A stretch of 64,000 bases of DNA from Myxococcales bacterium (GTDB lineage Bacteria; Myxococcota_A; Polyangia; Polyangiales; Polyangiaceae). Location: NCBI GenBank assembly GCA_004193285.1, contig SECP01000010.1, forward strand, positions 119,086 to 183,085. Reading direction: 5' to 3'. A program made the position numbers and the translations under genes. This document shows positions 23,577-34,066 of the stretch, one piece after another. Numbering within the stretch: the first letter of the stretch is position 1; each line of letters opens with the position of its first letter. Under the pieces are notes generated by a model. The model had not been told where the DNA came from. It saw only the letters and a program-made list of their open reading frames with translations, and ran no database searches.

Positions 23577-24703
23577 CAGAACGTCCCCGCGAGACCGATG
23601 CCGCCCGGTGAGGGAACGAGGTTCACGGTGGGCTCGAAGCGTGCGCTCTGCGCGCGTACCCTATCCCCACCGCCGATGTGCCGGTAATGCAGCAGCGGCA
23701 CGCCGAAGCCGACGAGCGTTCCGATGGTCGCGCCGAGCAGCACGTCGCTCGCGTAGTGGACGTCCGCGACGACGCGGAAGGTGGCGGTGGTGCCGGCCAC
23801 GGCGTAGCCGGTGGCGCAGGCAATACCGTCCCAAGGGCCGCCGAGCAGCTCGTTTTCCAGGTGATGCACGCAAATGAGAGCCGCGCCGGTGAAGCTGAAG
23901 GCGGAGTGGCCGCTGAAGAAGCTGCGGTAGTGAAAGGAGCCTTCGCAGTCGATCGCGTCGCTGGGGAGCTCGCCCTGGCCGCAGCCCTTGCCGAAGGGAC
24001 GCTCGCGGCTCACGACGACGTTCGTCACACCCTGGATGGCGCCCACGATGGAGAGCGTTTGCAGGTTGATGAGCGCCATTTCAGCCGCGGTTTCGCGGCT
24101 GCCCCGGTACCACCAGGCCGCGGTCAGGGCGTCGCCGACGAACGGCCACGACACCGCGAGCGAGAGACCGATATCCGACGCGTCCCGGAACTTGTAGCGA
24201 TCGGCGAGGCGATCGGCGCGGAGGGTGCTGCGCACGTCTTCGTCGAACCCGATCGGGCCGGTGAGCGAGTGCTGAGGTCGCGGCTTCACGATCGCGGCAC
24301 CGAGCGTCAACGCGGCGCCCGTGATCGTGACCGCCCAATCACCGGTCGAGAAGGTGGGGTACTTCCAGATGAGGGGGGGCGGCGCGTCCGTGGAGACGAT
24401 AGGGAGCGCGTTCACCTCGCGCGGCCGCTTCCGCGCCGGCTGGTCGGGGCGCGCGAGCGGCGTGGGCGCAGGATTGAACGGATCCTCCCGCTCGGGCGTC
24501 GCCGCTTCCGCCTGGGGCTTCGTGGCGTTGTCCTCTTCGTGCGTCGGCGGCTCGTCCATGGGGAGCGCCGAGCCCGGGTCGACCGCGAACGCCCTCGAAG
24601 CGACGAGGGCGACGGCTGCGCACGACGCGAGCCGCAAAGCAAAGTGACGGTAGAAGCCCGACAAAGTGTCTAGACCCTGGGCCAATAGCAGGAGTCCTCG
24701 CAA
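23576..24703 (-). CDS. PAP2-family membrane phosphatase
   Basis: 375 residues. The three phosphatase motifs are present: VVSRERPFGKG (motif KxxxxxxRP-like), YRSFFSGHSAFSF (SGH with the catalytic His) and RVVADVHYASDVLLGATIG (RxxxxxHxxxD). An N-terminal hydrophobic stretch ending SRAFAVD looks like a signal, followed by a long acidic, Pro-rich linker to about residue 110. The family dephosphorylates lipid phosphates such as undecaprenyl-PP or phosphatidate at the outer face of the inner membrane; here an outer-membrane or periplasmic place is possible given the signal peptide. It is coupled to the downstream barrel gene. Confidence 0.8.
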   Translation of the reverse strand: MRGLLLLAQGLDTLSGFYRHFALRLASCAAVALVASRAFAVDPGSALPMDEPPTHEEDNATKPQAEAATPEREDPFNPAPTPLARPDQPARKRPREVNALPIVSTDAPPPLIWKYPTFSTGDWAVTITGAALTLGAAIVKPRPQHSLTGPIGFDEDVRSTLRADRLADRYKFRDASDIGLSLAVSWPFVGDALTAAWWYRGSRETAAEMALINLQTLSIVGAIQGVTNVVVSRERPFGKGCGQGELPSDAIDCEGSFHYRSFFSGHSAFSFTGAALICVHHLENELLGGPWDGIACATGYAVAGTTATFRVVADVHYASDVLLGATIGTLVGFGVPLLHYRHIGGGDRVRAQSARFEPTVNLVPSPGGIGLAGTF

Positions 24704-24756
24704 GTAGGCGAAAGAACTCGGACACGATGTCCCAACGGGACACCTCGCCTCGCCAG

Positions 24757-24785
24757 TTTGTCAATTTGACTGAGCGTTTGACAAA
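24757..24785. promoter_or_regulatory. Palindromic site before the sigma-54 activator gene
   Basis: TTTGTCAATTTGAC (24757-24770) and TTGACAAA (24778-24785). The first resembles the perfect palindrome TTTGCCAACTTGGCAAA upstream of gspC (pattern TTTGyCAAyTTGrC). It lies 28-56 bp before the activator ATG, so binding would suit autoregulation. Confidence 0.55.
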
Positions 24786-24812
24786 ATTTCGTGCCGCTGA
24801 CAGGTTGTCGTC

Positions 24813-26228
24813 ATGAGTGACGCGCTGTCCACGCAGCACGAGGAGGGCCGAGCCACGCCGATTCCGGGCGAAGCGGCGCCCAGCGGCGACGAAATCACCG
24901 TGCTGGTGGTGGATGACGAGCCCAGCAATCAAACGTCGCTGGCCAAGATTTTCCAGCGCGAGGGCATGCGGGTCTTCACGGCGGACGGAGCCCGGAGCGC
25001 GCTCGAGGTGGCACGGAAGCACAAGGTGCAGGTCGTGCTCACGGACCTGATGATGCCGGGGACCAACGGGGTGGAGCTGATGCGCGCGCTCAAGGAGGTC
25101 TCGCCCGACACCGAGACGGTCTTGATGACCGCCTACGGTACGGTGGAGACGGCCGTGCAGGCGATGCGCGAAGGCGCGTACGACTTCGTGGAGAAGCCGC
25201 TCAAGCGCATGACGATCGTGAAGAGCGTGCGCAAGGCCGCCGAGCGCCAGTCGCTCGTTGCCGAGAACCGCTCCCTCAAGAAGGAGCTGAAGCTGCTCAC
25301 GACGCGCGAAATCGTCGGGCAGAGCCCAGCCCTCCGCCGCGTGTTGGACGTGGCGACGCAGGCTGCTCCTTCGAGCGCGACAGTCCTGATCTTGGGTGAG
25401 TCCGGCACGGGCAAAGAGCTGCTCGCGCGCTACATTCACGGCAAGAGCTCGCGCGCGGATGGGCCCTTCGTCGCCGTCAACTGCGCCGCGATCCCCGAGA
25501 GCATCCTGGAAGCCGAGCTCTTCGGCCACGAGCGCGGGGCGTTCACGGGCGCGGTCAGCAAGCGGGAGGGGCGCTTCGCTCGGGCCCGCGGCGGCACGCT
25601 GTTCTTGGACGAGATCGGCGAGCTATCGCCCGCGGTGCAGGTGAAAATCCTGCGCGTGCTCCAAGAGGGCGAGTACGAGCCGGTCGGTGGCCACACGGTC
25701 CGGGCGGACGCGCGCATCGTCGCGGCGACGAACAAAGATCTCGTCGCAGAGGTCGAGGCGGGCCGGTTCCGAGAGGATCTGTACTACCGGCTGAACGTCA
25801 TCGCGATCACGGCGCCCCCGCTGCGCGCTCGCCGCGAGGACATCCCGCTGCTCGTCGACCACTTCCTCGGCATCTACTGCAAGAAGAACGGCCGGGCTCG
25901 GCTCACGGTGCCTCCCGAGGTGCTGCAAAAGCTCAGCGACTACCCGTGGCCCGGCAACGTTCGCGAGCTGGAGAACGTGATCGAGCGCGCAGCCGTGCTG
26001 TGTCGGAGCGATGGCCTCGCGCTTTCGGACTTGCCCGACGCGGTCGCCCAGGCCGCCGCCGCGCCGCCCGCCGCCGTGCAATTTCCGATCGGCACGCCGC
26101 TCGAAGAGGTTGAACGGCGCTTGATCCGTGACACGCTCGCGCACACCGCTGGCGACAAGTCGCTCGCGGCTCAACTGCTCGGCATCTCGACTCGCACGAT
26201 TTATCGCAAGCTTGGCGAGACGGAGTAG
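24813..26228 (+). CDS. NtrC-family sigma-54 response regulator, adjacent to type II secretion operon
   Basis: 471 residues. A receiver domain (about 29-142) has the acidic pair D34/D35, phosphoacceptor Asp78 (VVLTDLMMPG) and Lys in VEKPLK. The AAA+ sigma-54 domain (167-400) has Walker A GESGTGKE (195-202), the GAFTGA loop that contacts sigma-54 (242-247) and Walker B GGTLFLDEIGE. The Fis-type HTH is at the end (DKSLAAQLLGISTRTIYRKL). No histidine kinase is adjacent. Downstream lie two palindromes, a -24/-12 promoter and then gspC, so it probably switches on the secretion operon. A related site in front of its own gene suggests autoregulation. Confidence 0.92.
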   Translation: MSDALSTQHEEGRATPIPGEAAPSGDEITVLVVDDEPSNQTSLAKIFQREGMRVFTADGARSALEVARKHKVQVVLTDLMMPGTNGVELMRALKEVSPDTETVLMTAYGTVETAVQAMREGAYDFVEKPLKRMTIVKSVRKAAERQSLVAENRSLKKELKLLTTREIVGQSPALRRVLDVATQAAPSSATVLILGESGTGKELLARYIHGKSSRADGPFVAVNCAAIPESILEAELFGHERGAFTGAVSKREGRFARARGGTLFLDEIGELSPAVQVKILRVLQEGEYEPVGGHTVRADARIVAATNKDLVAEVEAGRFREDLYYRLNVIAITAPPLRARREDIPLLVDHFLGIYCKKNGRARLTVPPEVLQKLSDYPWPGNVRELENVIERAAVLCRSDGLALSDLPDAVAQAAAAPPAAVQFPIGTPLEEVERRLIRDTLAHTAGDKSLAAQLLGISTRTIYRKLGETE

Positions 26229-26252
26229 CAGATTACCCTGCGAAATCGGACC

Positions 26253-26309
26253 TTTGCCAACTTGGCAAAGCGCAGCGCTTCTCAGGCTTTCGCCTGCCAG
26301 GTTGGCGGA
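26253..26309. promoter_or_regulatory. Two enhancer-like palindromes upstream of gspC
   Basis: TTTGCCAACTTGGCAAA (26253-26269) is a perfect 17-bp palindrome. A weaker one, CTGCCAGGTTGGCGG (26294-26308), is centred 40 bp further, about four helical turns. They lie 65-120 bp upstream of the -24/-12 element, the usual place of activator sites for sigma-54 promoters. Confidence 0.65.
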
Positions 26310-26373
26310 CGGAACCGCGCTCCCGGCTTCAACAAATCGCTGAGATTTCAAGCATTTTTCCGCTATTGACCCC

Positions 26374-26389
26374 TGGCACGTCTCTCGCT
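26374..26389 (+). promoter_or_regulatory. Sigma-54 (-24/-12) promoter of the gsp operon
   Basis: TGGCACGTCTCTCGCT differs at one position from the consensus TGGCACG-N4-TTGCW, with correct GG-to-GC spacing. Predicted start of transcription is near 26400, only a few bases before the TTG start of gspC at 26407, so the message may be almost leaderless or gspC may start slightly further in. Confidence 0.7.
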
Positions 26390-26406
26390 TTAACCCCCGC
26401 GGTCCA

Positions 26407-27399
26407 TTGGCTCTCGACGCACTGCTCAAACGCTACTTCCTCGGTGTCGTGCTCGCGCTCGTCGCCGTCGCGGCGTACTTCCAAGCCGCGGGCGCCACTC
26501 AGCTGATCGGCTCGGCCATCGGCGCCGCCGCACCCTCGGGCTCGGCGGCTCCCATCCCGAACCCGCCCTACCGCCTGCCGGTTCCCACGCGGGAACCGAA
26601 GTCGGGGGAGCCGATCATCGCGCGCAACCCGTTCGATTCGGTGACGGGGCCGCTCAACGCCAAGCCGGTGGATCCGTTGAACGACCCCGGCAAGCCGGTC
26701 GAGCCGGAGCTGGTGGATCCGTTGGCCGCGCCCGCTTGCGACGGCATCCAAGTGCTGATCGTCACGGAGTCGGACGACCCGCTGTGGTCGGTGGCGGCGC
26801 TACAGGGGCCGGGCGAGCCGCACCCGCGCATGCGCCGCGTGGGTGACGACGTCGCGGGCAAGAAGGTCGCGTTCATCGGCTTCAACCCGCTCGAGCAAAC
26901 GCCCGCGGTTTGGATCGAGAGCGGCGCGCAAGTTTGCCAGGCGATGCTGTTTCGCACGCAGCCGCCGGTCGCCGCCGCCGCGCCCACTCCCGCGGCTCCC
27001 GCACCGGAGCCCCCCAAGCCCGCCAGCGGCGCCCCATCGCTGGACCCGGCGATCGCCTCCAAGATTCAGAAGGTGAGCGACACCGAGTTCAACATCGACC
27101 GCTCCGTGATCGACAAGATCATGGAAAACCAGGCCGAGCTGATGAAGTCCGCGCGCATCGTGCCGGAGCAAAAGGACGGCAAGGTCGTCGGCGTGCGTCT
27201 GTTCGGCATCCGGCCGGACACGCTGCTCGGCACCTTGGGTCTGCAAAACGGCGACCGGCTGGAGACGCTCAACGGCTTCAACATGGCCAGCCCCGAAAAA
27301 GCTTTGGAAGCGTACGCGCGGCTTCGCACCGCCAGCAACCTCAACGTCAAAGTGAACCGGCGCGGCGCGCCCGTCAGCATCGACTTACACATCAAGTGA
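26407..27399 (+). CDS. gspC: Type II secretion protein GspC
   Basis: 330 residues, TTG start; no in-frame ATG and no Shine-Dalgarno is seen. A short cytoplasmic start (LDALLKRYFLG) leads into one membrane helix (about 8-26). Next is a Pro-rich linker, then the homology region (GEPIIARNPFDSVTGPLN near residue 70 and a strand-rich part to 175). A second Ala/Pro linker follows, then a C-terminal PDZ-like domain (GVRLFGIRPDTLLGTLGLQN, GDRLETLNGFNMASPEKALE). GspC links the secretin GspD with the inner-membrane platform. It is the first gene of the operon, 11 bp before gspD, and about 50 residues longer than the enterobacterial form because of linkers. Confidence 0.88.
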   Translation: MALDALLKRYFLGVVLALVAVAAYFQAAGATQLIGSAIGAAAPSGSAAPIPNPPYRLPVPTREPKSGEPIIARNPFDSVTGPLNAKPVDPLNDPGKPVEPELVDPLAAPACDGIQVLIVTESDDPLWSVAALQGPGEPHPRMRRVGDDVAGKKVAFIGFNPLEQTPAVWIESGAQVCQAMLFRTQPPVAAAAPTPAAPAPEPPKPASGAPSLDPAIASKIQKVSDTEFNIDRSVIDKIMENQAELMKSARIVPEQKDGKVVGVRLFGIRPDTLLGTLGLQNGDRLETLNGFNMASPEKALEAYARLRTASNLNVKVNRRGAPVSIDLHIK

Positions 27400-27410
27400 G
27401 ATCGTACTCC

Positions 27411-30155
27411 GTGAAAGCTCGTTCGTTTCGTCCCTACGTTCTCTCCAGCGCCCCGCTGGCAGCTTTGACCTGCCTCGTGACGGCCCAGGCGCTCGCTCAA
27501 GATCCTAGCCCCCGCGAGGCGGAGGCGGCGGCGCAACCAGCGCCGGCCGCGCCGGTTCCCGCTGCTGACAAGACGCGCGCCGCCGATCGTCGACGCACGC
27601 TGTTCGACAAGGTGGACGCCGCGCGCAAGCGTCGCGCGGACGCGGCGAAGGCGCCTGCCGCCGGGCTGACCACGCCGACTGCCGCGCCACTGGCGCAGCC
27701 GGCGGCGGCTCCGGCTGCTCCCGTCGCTCTGGATCGCGATCCGCCCGGCGCCGCGCCCACGCCGCCGAGCACGATGGACAAGATCGCCCAAGCGACGGAC
27801 GTGCCCTTCAAGGCCAAGGGCGGCGGCCACTTGGTGAAGTTCAACCTCCAGGACGCGGACCTCGCGGAGCTGGTGAATCACATCTCCGGGCTGACCGGTA
27901 AGCGCTTCATCTACGGCGCCAAGGTGCGGCAGGTGAAGGCGACGGTCGTTTCGCCCGAGCCGGTCACGCTCGAAGAAGCCTACCAAGCCTTCCTCTCGAT
28001 CTTGGACGCGAACGGCATGACCGTCGTGCCGCACGGTCGCTTCCTCAAGATCGTGGACAGCGGCGGAGTCGTCACGCAGCCGACGCCGATCGTCTCGCGC
28101 GGAGAGCCGGTCGCGGACGCGGACCGCTACGTCACGCGCCTGTACCGCCTGCAGGCGGTGTCGACGGACGAGGCGATGGCGCTCGTCACCAAGTTCAAGA
28201 GTAAGGACGGCGACGTCTCGGCGTACGCGCCGGGTCGTCTTCTCATCATTACGGACACCGGCACCCAAGTGCGCCGCATGATCCGCCTGCTGGAAGAGGT
28301 GGACATCGGCGGGTCCGGGCAGCGGTTGTGGATCGAGCCGGTACACAACGGCTCGGCTCCGGATTTGGCCAAGCGCGTGAACGACTTGTTCGAGCTTGGC
28401 TCCGCGCCGGGCCAGCCGGGCAGCGCCGCCGCCAAGGCGAGCGGCCTCTCCAAGGTCATCGCGGACGAGCAGACCAATTCGCTGATCATCGTTGGAACTG
28501 ACGATTCTTACGGAAAATTGCTGGATCTGCTGCGGCGGCTGGACTCGCACACCGCCGACGGCGGCCGCGTGCACGTGCTCCCGCTCCAGCACGCCATCGC
28601 CGAGGATTTGGCTCCCACGCTCACGCAGATGCTGAGCGGCAGCGCCGGCGGCAAGAAGGACGCCGCGGCCGGTGGCGGCGGCAACGCGGGCGGCATGTTC
28701 GAGTCCGAGGTGCGCGTCACTCCGGACAAGAGCACCAACTCGCTCATCATCACGTCGTCCAACCGGGACTACGCGACCCTGCGCCTCGTTTTGGACAAGC
28801 TGGACCGGCCGCGCCGGCAGGTGTTCATCGAAGCGGTCGTCATGGATCTGGACGTGAGCGATCAAACGACGCTCGGCGTCGCGTTCCATGGCGGCGCGCA
28901 GGTGGATACCGGCAGCGGCCAGAGCACGCTCCTGGGCGGCTTTCAGGCAGGCAAGTCGATCGCGTTCCCGACTGCCAGCGCGGACCTCTTGTCCGGCCTC
29001 GCCGCGGGCATGCGCGGGCCGAACCTGGAGGGCACGCAGAACCTCATCCCGGGCCAAACCGGCCTCAGCATCCCGGCCTTCGGTGTGGTGCTCAATGCGC
29101 TGTCGACGAGCGGCAAATCCAACGTGCTCGCGACGCCCCACATCATCGCGACGGACAACGTCTCGGCCGACATCCAGATCGGCCAGAACATCGCCCTCCA
29201 GCAGAACGTCGGCGGAGGCCTGTCGAACTTGGCCGGTCTGGCTGGCTCGGCGGGCGGCGCGGCGGGCGGCTTGGGCGGCCTGGGGTTGCTCGGCGGTCTG
29301 GGCGGCGGGTTCGCCGCACCCCGTCAAGACGTCGGTAACAAGATCAAGGTCACGCCTCACATCAACGAGAGCAACCAGGTGCGCCTCGAGATCCAGCAGG
29401 AGAGCAGCTCGCCCGGCGCGTCCTCCGGCGACCTCGGCGCTGTCACCATCAACAAGCGCACCGCGAACACGACCGTCGTCGTGGCCGACCAGCAGACGGT
29501 CGTGCTCGGCGGCTTGATGCAGGACGCTTACACGACCTCACGCGAGAAGGTGCCGGTCTTGGGCGACTTGCCCATCTTGGGCGCGCTGTTCCGCAAGACC
29601 ACCACGATCAAGAAGAAGACGAACCTGCTGCTCATCCTCACGCCCCACGTGATCCGCGACCAAACGGATTTGCGCCGGATTTTCGAGCGCAAGATGCAGG
29701 AGCGTCAGGAATTTTTGGACCGCTACTTCGTGTTCTCCGGTCAGGAGTGGAGCCCGCCGCGCGACTGGTCGCGCACCAGCGGTTTGGTGGAAGACATCCG
29801 CAAGTCCTACGCGGAGATCGAAGAGGACGAACGTCTGCGGCGTGAAGCGGAGCGCCCCGAGTTCCTCGACCGCGAGCCGACCGAGCCGCTCGAGCTACCG
29901 GGCACGCCCAAGGTCGGCGCGGACGACGCGTCTGGCGGTGGTGCGGCTGGCGCCGCGCGCCGAACGCGGAACCCTCGCGCTCCGAACACGGTTGCGCCTG
30001 GCACCGGTGCGCCGGTTCCGGCTGCGGCACCGGTCCCCGCCGCGCCGCCCCCCGGCGCCGCGCCGCCGCCCACTGGACAAAACGACGCGCCTTCGGACTC
30101 GCCGATTCGCGTCAGCCCGATCGCGCGCAGCGTATCGGTGGATAGGACGGAGTAG
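27411..30155 (+). CDS. gspD: Type II secretion secretin GspD
   Basis: 914 residues from GTG 27411, the start that gives a proper signal peptide (PYVLSSAPLAALTCLVTAQA). After an Ala/Pro-rich stretch come N0 (KFNLQDADLAELVNHISGLT, near 142), N1 (near 240), N2 (near 303) and N3 (near 385) periplasmic ring domains. The secretin core is about 468-750 (RQVFIEAVVMDLDVSD, GFVL-like region, VPVLGDLPILGALFR, LLLILTPHVIRD). A Gly/Leu-rich insertion (AGLAGSAGGAAGGLGGLGLL) sits in the core. The charged and Pro-rich C-terminal tail of about 120 residues may be a pilotin- or wall-binding extension. It forms the outer-membrane channel. The long antisense frames over this gene are composition artefacts. Confidence 0.95.
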   Translation: MKARSFRPYVLSSAPLAALTCLVTAQALAQDPSPREAEAAAQPAPAAPVPAADKTRAADRRRTLFDKVDAARKRRADAAKAPAAGLTTPTAAPLAQPAAAPAAPVALDRDPPGAAPTPPSTMDKIAQATDVPFKAKGGGHLVKFNLQDADLAELVNHISGLTGKRFIYGAKVRQVKATVVSPEPVTLEEAYQAFLSILDANGMTVVPHGRFLKIVDSGGVVTQPTPIVSRGEPVADADRYVTRLYRLQAVSTDEAMALVTKFKSKDGDVSAYAPGRLLIITDTGTQVRRMIRLLEEVDIGGSGQRLWIEPVHNGSAPDLAKRVNDLFELGSAPGQPGSAAAKASGLSKVIADEQTNSLIIVGTDDSYGKLLDLLRRLDSHTADGGRVHVLPLQHAIAEDLAPTLTQMLSGSAGGKKDAAAGGGGNAGGMFESEVRVTPDKSTNSLIITSSNRDYATLRLVLDKLDRPRRQVFIEAVVMDLDVSDQTTLGVAFHGGAQVDTGSGQSTLLGGFQAGKSIAFPTASADLLSGLAAGMRGPNLEGTQNLIPGQTGLSIPAFGVVLNALSTSGKSNVLATPHIIATDNVSADIQIGQNIALQQNVGGGLSNLAGLAGSAGGAAGGLGGLGLLGGLGGGFAAPRQDVGNKIKVTPHINESNQVRLEIQQESSSPGASSGDLGAVTINKRTANTTVVVADQQTVVLGGLMQDAYTTSREKVPVLGDLPILGALFRKTTTIKKKTNLLLILTPHVIRDQTDLRRIFERKMQERQEFLDRYFVFSGQEWSPPRDWSRTSGLVEDIRKSYAEIEEDERLRREAERPEFLDREPTEPLELPGTPKVGADDASGGGAAGAARRTRNPRAPNTVAPGTGAPVPAAAPVPAAPPPGAAPPPTGQNDAPSDSPIRVSPIARSVSVDRTE

Positions 30156-30158
30156 GCA

Positions 30159-31931
<1,773 letters not shown>

Positions 31932-31939
31932 GCTGAGCC

Positions 31940-33166
31940 ATGGCTGTCTACGAATTTCGCGGAATTCAGGTCGCTTCCGGCAAGCCGGTCAAAGGCTACC
32001 GCGACGCGGACAACGCCAAGTCCTTACGCGTTTTGCTTCGCCGGGAGGGCGTGCTCCTCACGCTGGCCACCGAGGGGGACCAGAAAAAATCCAAGGACAA
32101 GCGCAAGCTGGACTTGCTCGCGTTCATGCGGCGGCCGAGCACCAGCGACGTCGCGGTGATGACTCGGCAGCTCGCCACGTTGGTGCGCGCCGGCGTCCCC
32201 CTGGTGGATTCTGTCGCGGCGCTCACGGATCAGGTCGAAAAAGAGCAGCTGCAGCGCGTCTTGACCGAGCTGCGTGAGAACTTGAACGAGGGTACGAGCT
32301 TCGCGAAGTCCCTCGGCCGTCACCCGCAGGTCTTCCCGCCTCTCTACGTGAACATGGTCGCCGCGGGCGAAGCTTCCGGCACGCTCGAAGCGGTGCTGGA
32401 GCGTTTGGCGGACTTTATGGAGGGCCAGGCGCGGCTCAAGGGCAAGGTCTCGGCGGCCCTCGCGTACCCGATCTTGATGGTCGTGATCGGCGGCGGCCTG
32501 GTGGGCGTGCTGATGGTGGCGGTGGTGCCGAAGGTGACGAGCATCTTCGACAGCTTGGGTCATGCGCTGCCCTGGTACACCCGGCTGCTCATTTTCGTCT
32601 CCGACACCCTGGCCTCGTTTTGGTGGTTGATCCTCGGCTTGCTCGCGCTGGGGGTGTACCTGTTCCGGCGCTGGAAGAAGACGCCCGCCGGGCACCTGCG
32701 CTGGGACACCATCCGCCTCCGCATGCCGATCTTCGGGCGCTTGAACCTGCTGGTGGCGGTAGCGCGTTTCTCGCGCACCCTCGCCACGTTGCTGGCGAGC
32801 GGCGTGCAGCTGCTGCAAGCGATGGAAATCGGTAAAAACGTGCTGGAAAACGCGCGGTTGGAGCAGGTCGTGAGCGAGGCCATCGGCTCCATTCGCGAAG
32901 GTGAGAGCATCGCGGTGCCGTTGAAGCGCAGCGGGCAGTTCCCGCCCATGATGACCCACATGATCGCGGTCGGCGAAAAGTCGGGGCAGCTGGAGCCGAT
33001 GCTGGAGAACGTGAGCCGCGCCTACGAGGCGGACGTGGAGACGCGCGTGGTCGCGCTGACGAGCTTGCTCGAGCCGATCATGATCGTGGCGCTAGGGGCG
33101 GCGGTCGGCTTCATCGCCATGGCCATCTTGATGCCGCTCCTGCAGATGAACGAGCTGGTGGAGTAG
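31940..33166 (+). CDS. gspF: Type II secretion platform protein GspF
   Basis: 408 residues with two homologous cytoplasmic helical domains (MTRQLATLVRAGVPLVDSVA near 73 and FSRTLATLLASGVQLLQAME near 275) and three membrane helices (about 170-195, 215-240 and 375-400). This is the standard GspF/PilC layout. It is the inner-membrane platform for pseudopilin insertion, worked by GspE. It starts 8 bp after gspE and ends 2 bp before the next gene. Confidence 0.95.
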   Translation: MAVYEFRGIQVASGKPVKGYRDADNAKSLRVLLRREGVLLTLATEGDQKKSKDKRKLDLLAFMRRPSTSDVAVMTRQLATLVRAGVPLVDSVAALTDQVEKEQLQRVLTELRENLNEGTSFAKSLGRHPQVFPPLYVNMVAAGEASGTLEAVLERLADFMEGQARLKGKVSAALAYPILMVVIGGGLVGVLMVAVVPKVTSIFDSLGHALPWYTRLLIFVSDTLASFWWLILGLLALGVYLFRRWKKTPAGHLRWDTIRLRMPIFGRLNLLVAVARFSRTLATLLASGVQLLQAMEIGKNVLENARLEQVVSEAIGSIREGESIAVPLKRSGQFPPMMTHMIAVGEKSGQLEPMLENVSRAYEADVETRVVALTSLLEPIMIVALGAAVGFIAMAILMPLLQMNELVE

Positions 33167-33168
33167 CG

Positions 33169-33585
33169 GTGATCCTCAAGCGCGACACCCACCGCCGCAT
33201 CCTGTTCCCCTGGGAGGGGCGGGGCGGATTGCGCCGCTTCATCGAGCTCGGCCGGGTGCGTCCGATCGCCCTCGGGCTCAGCCTGCTCACGCTGCTAGTG
33301 ATGATCGGCGTGCACGAGCACCGCGAAGCGGGAATTAGGCGAACTCGCGCCACGTTGCTCGGGGTGCGCCCCGCGATCGAAGCCTACATGGCCGACCACG
33401 AAGGTGGGTGTCCGCCCGCGCTGTCGGCGGTGCCGGCGCAATATGCCCGGTACAAGGAGCCGCCCGCGGATGCTTGGGGCAATCCGCTGCGGCTGATCTG
33501 CCCCGCGGACAAGCTAGGCAAAAGTTACGTGCTGGAGAGCGGCGGGCCTGATGGTGTGCCCGGCGGTCTCGATCGAATCCAGTGA
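33169..33585 (+). CDS. GspG-like protein without a prepilin cleavage site
   Basis: 138 residues, GTG start 2 bp after gspF. After a charged segment there is one membrane helix (about 33-49, PIALGLSLLTLLVMIGV). The C-terminal half looks like the end of a major pseudopilin: PPADAWGNPLRLICP, then YVLESGGPDGVPGG, matching the DPWGNPY...SxGxDG pattern of GspG. The N-terminus lacks the Gly followed by xTLxE motif that prepilin peptidase GspO needs, so it should stay uncut. Two Cys could form a disulphide. It may be a membrane-bound assembly factor or a minor tip component; position between gspF and gspG supports a secretion role. Confidence 0.7.
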   Translation: MILKRDTHRRILFPWEGRGGLRRFIELGRVRPIALGLSLLTLLVMIGVHEHREAGIRRTRATLLGVRPAIEAYMADHEGGCPPALSAVPAQYARYKEPPADAWGNPLRLICPADKLGKSYVLESGGPDGVPGGLDRIQ

Positions 33586-33610
33586 TGATGAGGAGCTAGG
33601 GAGTAACGAC

Positions 33611-34054
33611 ATGTCGATGAAGCAAACTTTGGGATCACGTCAGGCGCTCGTGCAGCGCTTGCGTCGACTGCGGCGAACTCGCGGCGTGACGCTGTTCGAG
33701 GTGCTGATCGTCGTCGCGATTCTGGCCATGGTCGCGGGCGGCGTAGCGGTGTTCGCGCTCCCGCGCTTCCAGGACTCGCAGAAGAAGACGGCCGAGTCCG
33801 GCGCGCGCACGATTCGTATGGCGGTGCAGCAGTGGCAAGCCGCCAACAACGAGACGAGCTGCCCGACCATCAGCCAGCTGATCCAGGACAAGCAGCTGGA
33901 CAGCGGTCAAAACACGAATGACCCGTGGGGCCAGGCCTACAACCTGAGCTGCACGGACGACGAGGTCACGGTCATCTCGAATGGGCCGGACAAGAAGAAG
34001 GGCGGCAAGGACGACATTGCCGTGCCGAAGGGCGCCACCGCCGCGGCCGAATAA
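33611..34054 (+). CDS. gspG: Major pseudopilin GspG
   Basis: 147 residues from ATG 33611 (GGAG 9 bp upstream); an upstream in-frame start at 33551 would overlap the previous gene and lacks support. The prepilin site is RTRG/VTLFEVLIVVAIL with Glu at +5; residue +1 is Val rather than the common Phe. The mature part has GARTIRMAVQQWQAAN, NDPWGQAYNLSC and SNGPDKKKGGKDDI, the calcium-binding C-terminal loop pattern. It polymerises into the pseudopilus. Two Cys are present (SCPT, LSCT), unusual for GspG and possibly a disulphide. Confidence 0.9.
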   Translation: MSMKQTLGSRQALVQRLRRLRRTRGVTLFEVLIVVAILAMVAGGVAVFALPRFQDSQKKTAESGARTIRMAVQQWQAANNETSCPTISQLIQDKQLDSGQNTNDPWGQAYNLSCTDDEVTVISNGPDKKKGGKDDIAVPKGATAAAE

Positions 34055-34066
34055 GCCGAGCCTCAC

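Noticed and set aside
27066..29360. 764-codon open frame antisense to gspD
   Set aside because: It is rich in Arg, Gln, His and Val without any domain and mirrors the GC3-biased gspD; a shadow frame.
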